NCBI RefSeq assembly: GCF_900101875.1
Contig: NZ_FNAI01000013.1
Span: 62,001 to 126,000 of the forward strand
Length of the DNA: 64,000 nucleotides
Direction: 5' to 3'
Source of the DNA: Mucilaginibacter pineti
GTDB taxonomy: Bacteria > Bacteroidota > Bacteroidia > Sphingobacteriales > Sphingobacteriaceae
Shown: positions 55,518 through 64,000 of the stretch, in pieces
Layout: each line of letters starts with the position of its first letter
How positions within the stretch are numbered: the stretch's first letter is position 1
Translations under genes and position numbers: made by a program
Notes under the pieces: generated by a model
The model's database searches: none
The model's input: only the letters and a program-made list of their open reading frames with translations
Told to the model about the DNA's origin: nothing

Positions 55518-56579
55518 CTATCGTGCCAGTTTAAGCTCGGTCAAAATATCTTTTTTGAACTTACTAAGCGGCTTTTTAAAATAATGATCTTCCAGGTATT
55601 CCACACCGAATGCCATTTTGTATACTTCTTCGTAAGTCAGTCCGGCATCTTTAAAATTTAACATCATGCGTTCGATATATTTATCTGAATAAGCTTCCCG
55701 GATATTAATCATGTCAATCAGTTCAGCGTGATGGGCATCATAGATATCCTGGAGTTTCATGTCCCTGTATGTGCGCGCGGCTTTGGTATCACCAAAGCCC
55801 GATTTAATCTTGATCTGATAGGTATTTGTTGACCTGAAAAAGTCATAGCTGTACTGGAACCTGCTTAATGCATCCATATCGACATAAGGGTGCATATGTG
55901 TTGCCAGTGAATAATTGGTGTCATTCTTTACAGAACTGTTACAAACTGTACAACTCGGGATCAGATTACAGAAAGACAGGGCCAGCAGCGGAAATTTAGT
56001 CTGGGGAAACCAGTGATCATAATTTGCGCGCATAACCTTTTTATTATGTCTGTTCTTGATTGTCGTGGTCCAGATCCGGTTACAATAGGTGCAGGTGCGA
56101 CGGTCAAGATTAACAGCAAGTCTGTAAGCGTCGTACCGGGGTTCGTTGTCCTTATTCTGGAACCAGGTATCATAGTCAATAATTCTTAGCTGAATGCGGT
56201 AAAAACGATCATACTTATATACAAGATACTGCTGATCATCGGATAGTTTTTTCAGCTCTTTGTCCCTGACCGGAAGATATAAATTATATTCATCCCAGTT
56301 AAAGTCGGGAATCATTTCAAACCAGATGAGCTCATTGAGATTTTGCAAATCATCCGGGCTGCCACCAATCAGCGTTTCCAGCGTATTCCGGTCCGTTAGC
56401 ACTGCATCCAAACTGTGTGGTAACCCTTTAATGATATGCGAAGGCTGCGCACAAACGCCGCACGCCGAATCACCGCAGGTCTCACCGGTAAGTTTCTTCC
56501 GTATTCTGCAGTAAACATATTTCAGATGTTCGCGGTGTGCTTTGGCCACCCATTTATTCTGGAGATCGATATGGAGCAT
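55518..56579 (-). CDS. HNH nuclease of a Septu-like pair (PtuB-like), copy 2
   Basis: 353 residues. HNH core CTYCNRIW, YDHWFPQTKFPLLALSFCNLIPSCTVCNSS, almost identical in layout to copy 1; C-terminal block KKPLSKFKKDILTEL is also shared. A Cys cluster unique to this copy (CGDSACGVC) lies near residue 36. It starts 1 bp after the ATPase gene stop, so the two must be co-translated. The orthologous core with a divergent rest indicates an old duplication or separate acquisition. Confidence 0.8.
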   Translation of the reverse strand: MLHIDLQNKWVAKAHREHLKYVYCRIRKKLTGETCGDSACGVCAQPSHIIKGLPHSLDAVLTDRNTLETLIGGSPDDLQNLNELIWFEMIPDFNWDEYNLYLPVRDKELKKLSDDQQYLVYKYDRFYRIQLRIIDYDTWFQNKDNEPRYDAYRLAVNLDRRTCTYCNRIWTTTIKNRHNKKVMRANYDHWFPQTKFPLLALSFCNLIPSCTVCNSSVKNDTNYSLATHMHPYVDMDALSRFQYSYDFFRSTNTYQIKIKSGFGDTKAARTYRDMKLQDIYDAHHAELIDMINIREAYSDKYIERMMLNFKDAGLTYEEVYKMAFGVEYLEDHYFKKPLSKFKKDILTELKLAR

Positions 56580-56580
56580 G

Positions 56581-58551
56581 TTATTTTGCTATAAGTTGTT
56601 GCAGACGCGTTATTTCTTCCCTGATTTTATCTTCGTAACTAATTCCGAATACGTCATCATACATTTCAAGCAGCTTTCTGGCAATAACAGCTTCGCCGAT
56701 GGACTTAATCATTTTCAGATGATTGAAGCGTTCCTCAAAATCAGCATCCGCCTCAAGCTCATACATCCGGTCTTCAAGAGCTTCGTTTTCCTTGTCTTCT
56801 TCCCACGCTGCCTTTACTTCTTTAAGCTCTTTGCTTGCATTCAGGAACCTGATCGTCTGTTTAATCCGCTCCATCGCCAGTTCTCCGCAAAAGCCATTTT
56901 CCATAAAAAAGCCGTCCGCAAGTAAATCATGGATGTTAGCCCCGAATGTCTTTTTGTTCAGGTTAGTCTGCTGAGCAACACCATTAATAATTTTGAGGAA
57001 CATCACATTCTTATCCGGTATATCAGAAAGAATGAAAGGGGAATGTGTGACAAAACAAATGTTTATTTTTCGGATACGTTCCAGACCGAGGCGAATTATA
57101 CTCTGACGCAGATACCGAATATAATTGCGCTGCATTTCGGGATGGAAGTATAATTCAATTTCTTCCAGCAGTATATTGACGTTACGGTATGCTTTCTTTT
57201 GCTGTGAAGTAACCGAATCAAGGTTGGACAAATGATAGAGAATAGAACTCACCGAGTAAATCATCTGCTTTTCTCCCGAACTGAGCACTTTGAAGTTAAT
57301 CTTTTTCTCACCGCTTACAGGTAAAAGTAAAATCTCCGTTCTGAAAATTGGCGGGGGAATCAGTGCGATCAGTTTTATTTTATGAGTTTGCTTCTGCGCG
57401 ATAACTGTATGAATATTCGCTGATAAATCGTCCAGCGTAAACATGCCGGTGTGATAGCCCAGTTCGGAATACTTCAAAAAATGAAGTACCTGCTTAAGCT
57501 TGAACGTGATGTGACTTTTGTCCTGCAACAGAGGACGGAGCCAGTCGTTAATATATTTCCAGTTAAAATTACCAGCGTTCTGATCAAAAAGAGGCGTATA
57601 TTCTTCGTAATTGGCGGCAATAGTAATAAGCTTGCAGATCAGATAATCAAGTGCGATATTGTTTGCTTCAATTTTCCTGTCGATGTTTTTCAAACCGAAG
57701 TCATAAATACTGTTAACTCTTTTCCAGATTTTTTCCTTTGCCAGATTTAGCTTTTCCAGGGTGATTTCCTTCCCGTTTTTTTTATACAGAATACCCTGCG
57801 ATTTTCTTGGAATCAGTTTCAGGACGAGATGTGTCGCGGATAAGTGATCCGTTAATTTTCTGAACTCCGAAACGTGATCATCTGAGTGTCTGAGCATATT
57901 GGCCACCAGACGCTGATTGACAAGCTGATCCTCTGTATTAATATCAATATTCCCTCTGTCGCGTTTCGGATTAAGAACGATAGGCGTTTGGTAGCCGTCA
58001 TTTTTGTGAAATAACGGTGTAATCCAGTCTTTGCCTTTTTTTAGTTCACGGCTGTTGTAAGCGTAATGCGAGTAGTTAATGGCAATTGTATAGAAAAAAT
58101 CTCTGAAGTCAAGCTCCTCGTCACCTGTCCATTTACCGCCGTCAAGTTTGAAACACCGGACATCGGTACCGTTCACGGTTATTTTATAGAAATGCTCTGT
58201 TTTAAAAAAAAGTTCCACCCGCAATTTCTGAACCGGTTTAAGGTCAGGATTGACTTTATAATAGCGGGCGATATTATTGACGGCCATAAAGAGCAGTTCA
58301 ATGAGCGTGCTTTTGCCCGATCCGTTCTGACCTGCAACTGCACAAATCTGAAGCCGCAGCTTACGGTAATGGTACAAACAATCCGGGCTTTCGTCCTTAT
58401 AGGTTATGCCCTGTTCGGTAATCTCATAGTCACTGTAAAAATAGTATAGCCGGCCCCTTTCAAGCACCTTGGAAAGTCTGGTATCACAGTCAGTCTGCGG
58501 TCTGATAGCAATTATTTTAAAATCTTGACTGGTAGCTGAACGGGAAGGCAT
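56581..58551 (-). CDS. AAA/ABC-type ATPase of a Septu-like pair (PtuA-like), copy 2
   Basis: 656 residues. Walker A AGQNGSGKST (about 73-82), LSSGEKQMIYSVSS, Walker B ILLEEIELYFHPEMQ and FVTHSPFILSDIP. Start MPSRSATSQDFKIIAIR aligns with an internal ATG of copy 1. About 70 residues shorter than copy 1, mostly in the acidic insertion before the C-terminus. The pair would be able to act on its own; promoter lies in the 124-bp gap to the divergent zincin-like gene. Confidence 0.8.
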   Translation of the reverse strand: MPSRSATSQDFKIIAIRPQTDCDTRLSKVLERGRLYYFYSDYEITEQGITYKDESPDCLYHYRKLRLQICAVAGQNGSGKSTLIELLFMAVNNIARYYKVNPDLKPVQKLRVELFFKTEHFYKITVNGTDVRCFKLDGGKWTGDEELDFRDFFYTIAINYSHYAYNSRELKKGKDWITPLFHKNDGYQTPIVLNPKRDRGNIDINTEDQLVNQRLVANMLRHSDDHVSEFRKLTDHLSATHLVLKLIPRKSQGILYKKNGKEITLEKLNLAKEKIWKRVNSIYDFGLKNIDRKIEANNIALDYLICKLITIAANYEEYTPLFDQNAGNFNWKYINDWLRPLLQDKSHITFKLKQVLHFLKYSELGYHTGMFTLDDLSANIHTVIAQKQTHKIKLIALIPPPIFRTEILLLPVSGEKKINFKVLSSGEKQMIYSVSSILYHLSNLDSVTSQQKKAYRNVNILLEEIELYFHPEMQRNYIRYLRQSIIRLGLERIRKINICFVTHSPFILSDIPDKNVMFLKIINGVAQQTNLNKKTFGANIHDLLADGFFMENGFCGELAMERIKQTIRFLNASKELKEVKAAWEEDKENEALEDRMYELEADADFEERFNHLKMIKSIGEAVIARKLLEMYDDVFGISYEDKIREEITRLQQLIAK

Positions 58552-58674
58552 GGATTCAGGTTATAAGTTGTAAAATGTAATAATACTAAATTTACATCAA
58601 TGCCGGATATAGTTGACTGATACAGTAAATACCAGCTAAAATAAATACCTTTATGATAACCTTATCCCTGTAAA

Positions 58675-59280
58675 ATGCGCCAATATCTTTTTACCGTTCT
58701 GCTACTGGCAAATCTTTCCATGACTGCCAGTGGTCAGGCTCTGCCTGCTTTTAAAGCCTATGGAAATAAAATACAAGGTTTAACTGCCGACCGGGAGGTA
58801 AAGATGCGTGAAGCTCTGGCAACCTTCGAAAAAATCATGAATGATCCTGCTTTCCAGGCGGAATTACTCAAGAAGTCCTTTGCATACGATATCCCCGATG
58901 ATCCTAACAGCAGCCTGACTACCCGGCAGGTGGCGGAAAAACTTTACAGAGGGAGTGAATGGTATCAGCCGGCTGACGACAATACAGCTAATATCTACTG
59001 GGAGATTAAGAAAAGAGCAAAGATTGTTACCGTTTTTACCCGTCACCCTGCAATCGGATACGGCCTGCCTTCTGATACAACTATTTACACGTATACGTGG
59101 TGGTTCGATGATTCCCGGCACAAGGCGGATCTGGTTGGTCATATCGCTCATGAATGGTCACATAAACTTAAATTCGACCACTTAACGGCGCCTCATGCTG
59201 GCCGTGAGCTGACCGTTCCTTATGCCTTTGGTGATTTGGTGACGTTATTTGCACTTAAATATTATTCACGAATTAACTGA
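58675..59280 (+). CDS. exported zincin-like metallopeptidase candidate
   Basis: 201 residues, signal peptide ending near residue 21 (MTASGQ). HIAHEWSHKLKFDH holds an HExxH-type zinc site (HEWSH) with a downstream D/H as possible third ligand; the rest is not recognised. Small, probably periplasmic, possibly a peptidase. It is not obviously connected to its neighbours, and it is followed by a 253-bp gap (59281-59533) in which only a 48-codon unassigned frame on the minus strand is seen. Confidence 0.6.
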   Translation: MRQYLFTVLLLANLSMTASGQALPAFKAYGNKIQGLTADREVKMREALATFEKIMNDPAFQAELLKKSFAYDIPDDPNSSLTTRQVAEKLYRGSEWYQPADDNTANIYWEIKKRAKIVTVFTRHPAIGYGLPSDTTIYTYTWWFDDSRHKADLVGHIAHEWSHKLKFDHLTAPHAGRELTVPYAFGDLVTLFALKYYSRIN

Positions 59281-59533
59281 TGCTGGTTTCTTTAAACTTC
59301 AGGCTGGGCGTTAACAAATGAAGGGACTTAGACACGCGGCATTTAACAATTTCACAAGTCACCGCATTATAAAAAATTTCCGAATAGAAATCCCGCAGAT
59401 TATAAGCTAATATGCGCACTCAGCCTCCGGCCAGTGCCCGAATGTGTTCATTCCCCAGGCAGCAGAAACGCGACCCTTCAGATCGCTTTGATGGATTCGT
59501 AAAGTGAAAGCACGATCAGGAGCATTCAGCGTT

Positions 59534-60766
59534 CTAAAAGCTTTCTAAAAGAAATTTATGTACCAGAACAATCCATCTTTGGATCTCCTGAACGTTTCTT
59601 TCGGTTACTGATATCTTGTTATCCAGCTCATTAATCCAATTTCCGTATACGGGTTTCATTTCATCCCCGCGGCTGGCATTTAGTTCAGCAAGGCTGTGCC
59701 GCTGACTTTCATATTTGGCAATCTCTCCATGATAGGTGGTTAGCGTTTCTTCCATACGGGATAGATTCATCAAAAGACGGTTCCGAACTTCATTGTCCCT
59801 GGAAAAATAATTATTTTTCCAATAGGCCGTACTTTTTCCCGAAACATAATGATCGATTGATTTTAATGCATATCCCTGTGCATCCTTAACCTGTTTAATC
59901 TTTTCGTATGTTGCCAGTCTGTGTGCATGAGACATGTCATCCAGGTGTTCCTTAAAATAACCCCAGACGTTATGAAGTACATCATTTCTTTCCTTAATCA
60001 AGTCAATGATCAGGACGAAATTCATTTCAAAAAGAGTGGTACTATACCAGTCATTTTCAAGTAGGGCAATTAAACGGTTGATCTTATCAAAATGAATCCC
60101 GGAGTTTTGTTTTGTATGCGTAGCCATTCCCATCGCAGCAATAATGACTGTTGGCATAGCCGTAATCCAGAACTTCGAAAGCGCTGAATTCAAATCAGAT
60201 TTATTTATTCTGTCATAAAGCAGGGCGCTGGTATCTTTAAATTCGGAATTAAAATTAGAATAGAAATAGAAGATCTCGGCTGTATATTTCAGCTGGTCTG
60301 CAGAGTAATACATGACCGGTTCGATTAATTTACGGCAATCTTCTACAGCAGTTATTCCCGAATATTTGACGGGCAGGTAGTCCGGCACTTCAGGTTCCCT
60401 TGATGAACTGATGAAGGATTCGACCATCTCCTTCACCCACGGGTCTTCAAGAGAGCTTAACAGCCGGACTTTAAGATAACGGGACAAATCCAGACAAACG
60501 TCATAGTAGATTTCGAAGTCGTTGAACTTGAAACCAAATATACATTCATCGCCTGTCTGGCAAGCGATATTAAACGGTAGCTGATTAGCCCGGATCAGGT
60601 CCGGTTCTCCTGAAGGAAGCTTTATGAAACTTTCAATGAACCGGCTGTCATCACTAAGCTGTACATAAAATTCAGAATCAAATAAAAATACGGGCGTAAC
60701 AAATCCCATATCCAGCGGCAGATATTCGATAAAGCCATATAACTGATATGATTGATTAGTGTCCAT
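59534..60766 (-). CDS. helical protein with a HEPN-type RNxxxH motif, second gene of an overlapping pair
   Basis: 410 residues, mostly helical. KERNDVLHNVWGYF (near residue 265) matches the RxxxxH catalytic motif of HEPN RNases, set in a long helix as expected. The first 130 residues are beta-rich (YGFIEYLPLDMGFVTPVF) and unrecognised. It overlaps the upstream gene by 11 bp, so the pair is translationally coupled. I infer a toxin- or effector-like RNase; the fold call rests on the motif and helix context alone. Confidence 0.45.
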   Translation of the reverse strand: MDTNQSYQLYGFIEYLPLDMGFVTPVFLFDSEFYVQLSDDSRFIESFIKLPSGEPDLIRANQLPFNIACQTGDECIFGFKFNDFEIYYDVCLDLSRYLKVRLLSSLEDPWVKEMVESFISSSREPEVPDYLPVKYSGITAVEDCRKLIEPVMYYSADQLKYTAEIFYFYSNFNSEFKDTSALLYDRINKSDLNSALSKFWITAMPTVIIAAMGMATHTKQNSGIHFDKINRLIALLENDWYSTTLFEMNFVLIIDLIKERNDVLHNVWGYFKEHLDDMSHAHRLATYEKIKQVKDAQGYALKSIDHYVSGKSTAYWKNNYFSRDNEVRNRLLMNLSRMEETLTTYHGEIAKYESQRHSLAELNASRGDEMKPVYGNWINELDNKISVTERNVQEIQRWIVLVHKFLLESF

Positions 60767-61532
60767 CGATCAGATTTTGTTTAATGAAGAATTCTTTTGT
60801 CTTTTCCATGATCAGCGCGTAGTAACCATTTGATGCGACCCCGTAATTGGGAATGCTGATAATTTCGGCGCCAAGCTCATCGGTAATAATCCTCCTGACC
60901 ATTGCGGATCCGGCGAGATTTGATGGCAAAATAACTGCCGCCAGCGTATCTGGTGTAAGCTCAAGCTCGTGATTAAGTTGTATTTCTATACTCGCCTTTC
61001 TGTCGTCCCTTTTATTGGCACTGCTGTCTTTCAGTAGATTATAGTAAGATTCGATGTGAAACTCGATAGGGTCATAACTGATCTGGTTTTTAGGGTTACC
61101 CGTGAAATAACCCAGATTGTTGTCATAAAAATAATCAACAGTTTTGTGAACCGAAGTGATGTTTGGTGTCATCAGAAAATTATCTACTGTCATGCCCGGA
61201 TGCATAAAGCTTTCGTACAGGCTGTAACCGCCCGAATCAAAAGCACAAATCCTTTTCATATCCATATTGCAGGCTGGTTTGAAGATAAAACAAACGGGCA
61301 TCCTTGAAATCAGGCTGCTGTTTTCTGTCAGTGCCGATTTATAAGCAGGACGGCCATAAAAAAGGTACAGTAGCTTTTCATTATTAAATACTTTACACTC
61401 CCGGGGGATCAGCTTTTTATTGGCGAGGATTGATTGAAGATAATAGGCATCGCAGGAATGAAAAAAGGGAAGCTGCGGTTGATTAACCGGATTCGCTGTA
61501 AACCTTTCCTCAAAAAACCTGGTGACTGACAT
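60756..61532 (-). CDS. uncharacterized protein, possibly ADP-ribosyltransferase-like, first gene of the pair
   Basis: 258 residues. LPFFHSCDAYYLQSILANKKLIPRECKVFNNEKLLYLFYGRPAYKSA (shortened) has the look of an ART-fold start: a His in the first strand, a helix leading to an IPxEC-like turn, then a YxFYGRPAY segment such as is seen in DarT-like and related proteins. The catalytic Glu cannot be assigned. It lies first in the operon with the HEPN-motif gene. Function is unproven. Confidence 0.4.
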   Translation of the reverse strand: MSVTRFFEERFTANPVNQPQLPFFHSCDAYYLQSILANKKLIPRECKVFNNEKLLYLFYGRPAYKSALTENSSLISRMPVCFIFKPACNMDMKRICAFDSGGYSLYESFMHPGMTVDNFLMTPNITSVHKTVDYFYDNNLGYFTGNPKNQISYDPIEFHIESYYNLLKDSSANKRDDRKASIEIQLNHELELTPDTLAAVILPSNLAGSAMVRRIITDELGAEIISIPNYGVASNGYYALIMEKTKEFFIKQNLIDGH

Positions 61533-61610
61533 CTGGCAGATATGTATTTAAACAAATATAATTTTTATCTCCCAAAATGATGCAGGCTGGCCCGGATATT
61601 TAAGCGACAT

Positions 61611-61793
61611 TTAGGTTGACAAATAATTTCTGACTGCGCAGATCATTTCATATTGTTTGTCTTCAGGCGTCTCTTTCAAGATAACAGTTTTACTTATATT
61701 ACCATAATGCACCCCGTTATAATATAATGAGGTTGTGTTTATTCCGTTTACGCCAGCTAATTTTGTACTGACAAAAGGGAAAAGTTGCTGAGG
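61611..61793 (-). pseudogene. C-terminal remnant of an unknown gene
   Basis: On the minus strand about 60 codons are open: LFPFVSTKLAGVNGINTTSL, then YNGVHYGNISKTVILKET, then EDKQYEMICAVRNYLST and a stop at 61611. The composition is clearly protein-like but no start codon precedes it within the frame; it is cut at the edge of the primase gene. It marks the break between the accessory genes and the second mobilization module. Confidence 0.4.
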
Positions 61794-61814
61794 CCAAGAT
61801 TAAGAGGAAAGAAG

Positions 61815-62720
61815 ATGGGAATGAGATGTGCAGACCTTAATGATATAGAACTGGTGTCTTACCTGGCAAGTATTGGCATCAATCCCGTAAATGTGGTCGG
61901 CGATTTTTACTATTATCTTTCGCCGATCCGGAGTGAAAACAATCCTTCTTTCAGGGTTGAACGTTCCCGGAATAAATGGACGGATTTCGGAATTGAAGTT
62001 AAACGAAAATCTTTTGTGGACTTTATTATGGCTTACCATAATATTGATGCAAGGGAGGTCGTCCGGCGGTTTAACAACAATGAAATCCTGCCCGGTGCTT
62101 ATGTCCGCGCTGCAGATCTGCAACTGGCCGAAATACCCAAGGAACCGATTGTGAAAATTGGTAAACAAAGCATACTGCATACGTCATCATTACTGTGTTA
62201 TCTGAAGAACAGAAGAATTGATCTGAAAGTTGCTGATCAGTACTGTTGTGAAGTGCAGTTTACTATTCATGATAAAAAGTACTATGGTATCGGCTTTAAG
62301 AACAACAGCGGGGGATTTGAGATCCGCAATCCGTTTATGAAAGCTGCGGACAAAAAGGATGTTACGACCGTAGATAACGGTGCGTCTGTAGTCAGGGTTT
62401 TCGAGGGGTTTATGAATTTTCTGACTTATATGACACTTCACAAAAATAACCCTCCGCAAAGCAATTATTTGATTCTGAATTCAGCGCATCTGATGCGGCG
62501 TAAGGAATCATTTGATTTTATGGAAGGACATGAAAAGGCATTTCTCTATCTGGATAACGATAAGACCGGAGATTTGTATACCCATGAAGCCATTGGTGCG
62601 GACGCTAAAAGGTATGAAGACAGGCGCTTTCACTATGCTACCCACGGCGATCTGAATGAATGGGCTATTGACAGGGCAGAGGAAGGCAGAGAAAGAAAAA
62701 AAATATTGATCCGCCGGTAA
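61815..62720 (+). CDS. CHC2/Toprim primase-like protein of the second mobilization module
   Basis: 301 residues from the ATG at 61815 (MGMRCADLND), which has AGAGGAAAG upstream; an ATG at 61785 would add ten residues. YLSPIRSENNPSFRVERSRNKWTDFG and VRVFEGFMNFLTY ... FLYLDNDKTGDLYT parallel the primase at 27413-28330 block for block, including the Toprim DxD. It is followed 30 bp later by the second coupling-protein gene, with no relaxase in between, unlike the first module. Confidence 0.8.
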   Translation: MGMRCADLNDIELVSYLASIGINPVNVVGDFYYYLSPIRSENNPSFRVERSRNKWTDFGIEVKRKSFVDFIMAYHNIDAREVVRRFNNNEILPGAYVRAADLQLAEIPKEPIVKIGKQSILHTSSLLCYLKNRRIDLKVADQYCCEVQFTIHDKKYYGIGFKNNSGGFEIRNPFMKAADKKDVTTVDNGASVVRVFEGFMNFLTYMTLHKNNPPQSNYLILNSAHLMRRKESFDFMEGHEKAFLYLDNDKTGDLYTHEAIGADAKRYEDRRFHYATHGDLNEWAIDRAEEGRERKKILIRR

Positions 62721-62750
62721 GGAAGGTTTATTACAATTTATATTTTGATC

Positions 62751-64000
62751 ATGCAGACAGGTGAAAACGAACAGGCGCTGAGGAAGATTCTGGATATGAC
62801 CAGACTGATTGCGATAACATTACTAACCATACATTTTTACTTTTACTGTTACCAGGCCTTCCGGGCCTGGCATCTGAACGCTCCGTTTACGGATCAACTC
62901 CTGGTTAATATCAGCAGAACCGGTTTGTTAAACGGATTTCAAAGTTCCAAATGCTGGCCGCTGGGCATGTTGGTCATCTCCCTTATCGGCGCGAGAGGAC
63001 GATTGGATGAAAACATAAATTTTAAGGGTGCGGTATACTATATCATTACTGGACTGACTCTATATTTTGGCAGCTGGCTGGTTCTGTCATTTCGCCTGGA
63101 GGTGGAGCTTAAAACCGCTATTTATATAGGCATCTGCAGTACCGGATTCTTGCTGATCATCACCGGCGGCACCATGCTGTCCCGGATCATTAAAAACAAC
63201 CTGAATAACAACGATATTTTCAATAACGAAAACGAGACTTTTCCGCAGGAAGAACGGCTGCTCGACAATGAGTTTTCGGTTAACCTTCCGGCGCGCTATC
63301 AGCTGAAAGGGAAATACCGCAGCTCCTGGATCAACTTTATTAATCCTGCGCGTGGTCTGCTGGTGGCCGGCAGTCCTGGCAGCGGTAAAAGTTTTTTTGT
63401 GATTCGCCATATCATTACACAGGCACTGGCCAAGCAGCACACCATGCTGGTTTATGATTTTAAGTTTCCGGATCTTTCCGTCATTACCTATAATCACTGG
63501 CTGAAGAACAGGCATAAATACGTGGTTCCTCCCAAATTTTACGCGATCAATTTTGATGATCTGACCAGAAGCAATCGCTGTAACCCTCTTGATCCGGATA
63601 CAATGATGGATATTACCGACGCAACAGAATCAGCACGTACGATCCTGCTCGGCCTTAACCGGGAATGGATTAAAAAACAAGGTGACTTCTTTGTAGAATC
63701 ACCCATTAATCTGGTAACGGCAGTCATCTGGTATTTGCGAAAGTATCGTAGCGGCCAGTATTGTACGCTGCCACACGTTATTGAATTTTTGCAGCTGGAT
63801 TATAATAGTTTATTTACACTGTTAAGACAGGAAAACGAGGTGGAGGTACTGATCAACCCTTTTGTCAATGCCTATTTAAACGACGTCATGGAGCAGCTGG
63901 AAGGTCAGATTGCCTCGGCCAAAATCGCCCTGGCACGTTTATCCTCCCCGCAGCTTTACTACGTGCTGAGTGGCAACGATTTCAAGCTGGATATCAATAA
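62751..64000 (+). CDS. second coupling protein (VirD4/TraG-like), N-terminal 416 residues, runs off the window
   Basis: The frame opens at the ATG at 62751 (MQTGENEQALRKILDMTRL) and stays open to the end. It parallels the coupling protein at 23512-25491 over its whole visible length, including the membrane region, GSPGSGKSFFVIRH (Walker A), FPQEERLLDNE and LINPFVNAYLNDVMEQLEGQ. The orientation is opposite to copy 1. Its relaxase, if any, would be past the window end. It indicates a second related element or an inverted duplication. Confidence 0.88.
   Translation, partial: MQTGENEQALRKILDMTRLIAITLLTIHFYFYCYQAFRAWHLNAPFTDQLLVNISRTGLLNGFQSSKCWPLGMLVISLIGARGRLDENINFKGAVYYIITGLTLYFGSWLVLSFRLEVELKTAIYIGICSTGFLLIITGGTMLSRIIKNNLNNNDIFNNENETFPQEERLLDNEFSVNLPARYQLKGKYRSSWINFINPARGLLVAGSPGSGKSFFVIRHIITQALAKQHTMLVYDFKFPDLSVITYNHWLKNRHKYVVPPKFYAINFDDLTRSNRCNPLDPDTMMDITDATESARTILLGLNREWIKKQGDFFVESPINLVTAVIWYLRKYRSGQYCTLPHVIEFLQLDYNSLFTLLRQENEVEVLINPFVNAYLNDVMEQLEGQIASAKIALARLSSPQLYYVLSGNDFKLDIN

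Noticed and set aside
59281..59533. Minus-strand 48-codon frame ending WPEAECAY
   Set aside because: It has no start, overlaps the end of the HEPN-motif gene and matches nothing I know; too weak to call a gene.
1..64000. CRISPR array
   Set aside because: No run of identical 25-40 bp repeats with regular unique spacers was found; the 23-bp repeats at 10.4 kb have no spacers.

Overview
The window looks like a chromosome segment of a Bacteroidota bacterium, most likely a Sphingobacteriaceae member such as Pedobacter or Mucilaginibacter. The evidence is a SusD tail beside secreted glycosidase and peptidase genes, a TonB receptor paired with a DUF4249 lipoprotein, a LytS/LytTR two-component pair, promoters with the TAnnTTTG-like -7 element, weak Shine-Dalgarno sites, and mobilization proteins of the Bacteroidetes MobA/MobB/coupling-protein type. 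The genus is inferred, not shown.

Layout. (1) 1-7350 is ordinary chromosome: the end of a SusD gene, a family 2 glycoside hydrolase, an S9 peptidase and a penicillin-binding-like serine hydrolase. (2) 7377-10850 is a scarred junction: decayed coding relics, a frameshifted HTH regulator, an intact AbiEi/AbiEii type IV toxin-antitoxin pair with an operator, five 23-bp-spaced repeats that look like an IS21-type end, a perfect 39-bp palindrome, and a tRNA-Ser-like 3' end followed by a terminator. (3) 11040-23470 holds a tyrosine recombinase followed by the most interesting locus: a cysteine desulfurase divergent from a five-gene operon (DUF4007 protein, 1141-aa P-loop ATPase, double-GHKL kinase-like protein, receiver-like protein, PAPS-reductase-like protein). 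I read it as a candidate sulfur-based DNA modification/defence system that differs from the Dnd, Ssp and BREX-4 gene sets. (4) 23512-28330 is a mobilization module (coupling protein, relaxase, MobA-like accessory protein, hairpin oriT candidate, primase). (5) 28475-43500 is a defence and DNA-processing island: exonuclease-BRCT, EVE-like/HNH nuclease, PD-(D/E)xK-DUF2075 helicase with a MazG-like pyrophosphohydrolase, a Septu-like ATPase/HNH pair, a caspase-like protein with an altered His position, a possible nuclease, and a frameshifted UvrD/HelD-type helicase. (6) 43981-53428 is a signalling and envelope block: LytS-type kinase, LytTR regulator, two serine hydrolases, TonB receptor, DUF4249 lipoprotein and S41 peptidase. 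Three of its promoters share two direct repeats exactly 21 bp apart, followed at 38-39 bp by a TAC(T/C)TT element, which suggests one LytTR regulon. (7) 53644-61532 is accessory again: small unknowns, a SUKH-like protein, a second Septu-like pair, a secreted zincin-like protein, and an overlapping HEPN-motif/ART-like pair. (8) 61815-64000 starts a second primase/coupling-protein module in the opposite orientation to the first; the coupling gene runs off the window.

Taken together, at least one mobilizable element, probably two related ones, has accumulated anti-phage modules. The two Septu-like pairs and the two primase/coupling modules are paralogous, which points to repeated acquisition or internal duplication. 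Several genes carry single-base frameshifts (HTH at 8 kb, helicase at 42.27 kb), so decay is in progress or the assembly has homopolymer errors there.
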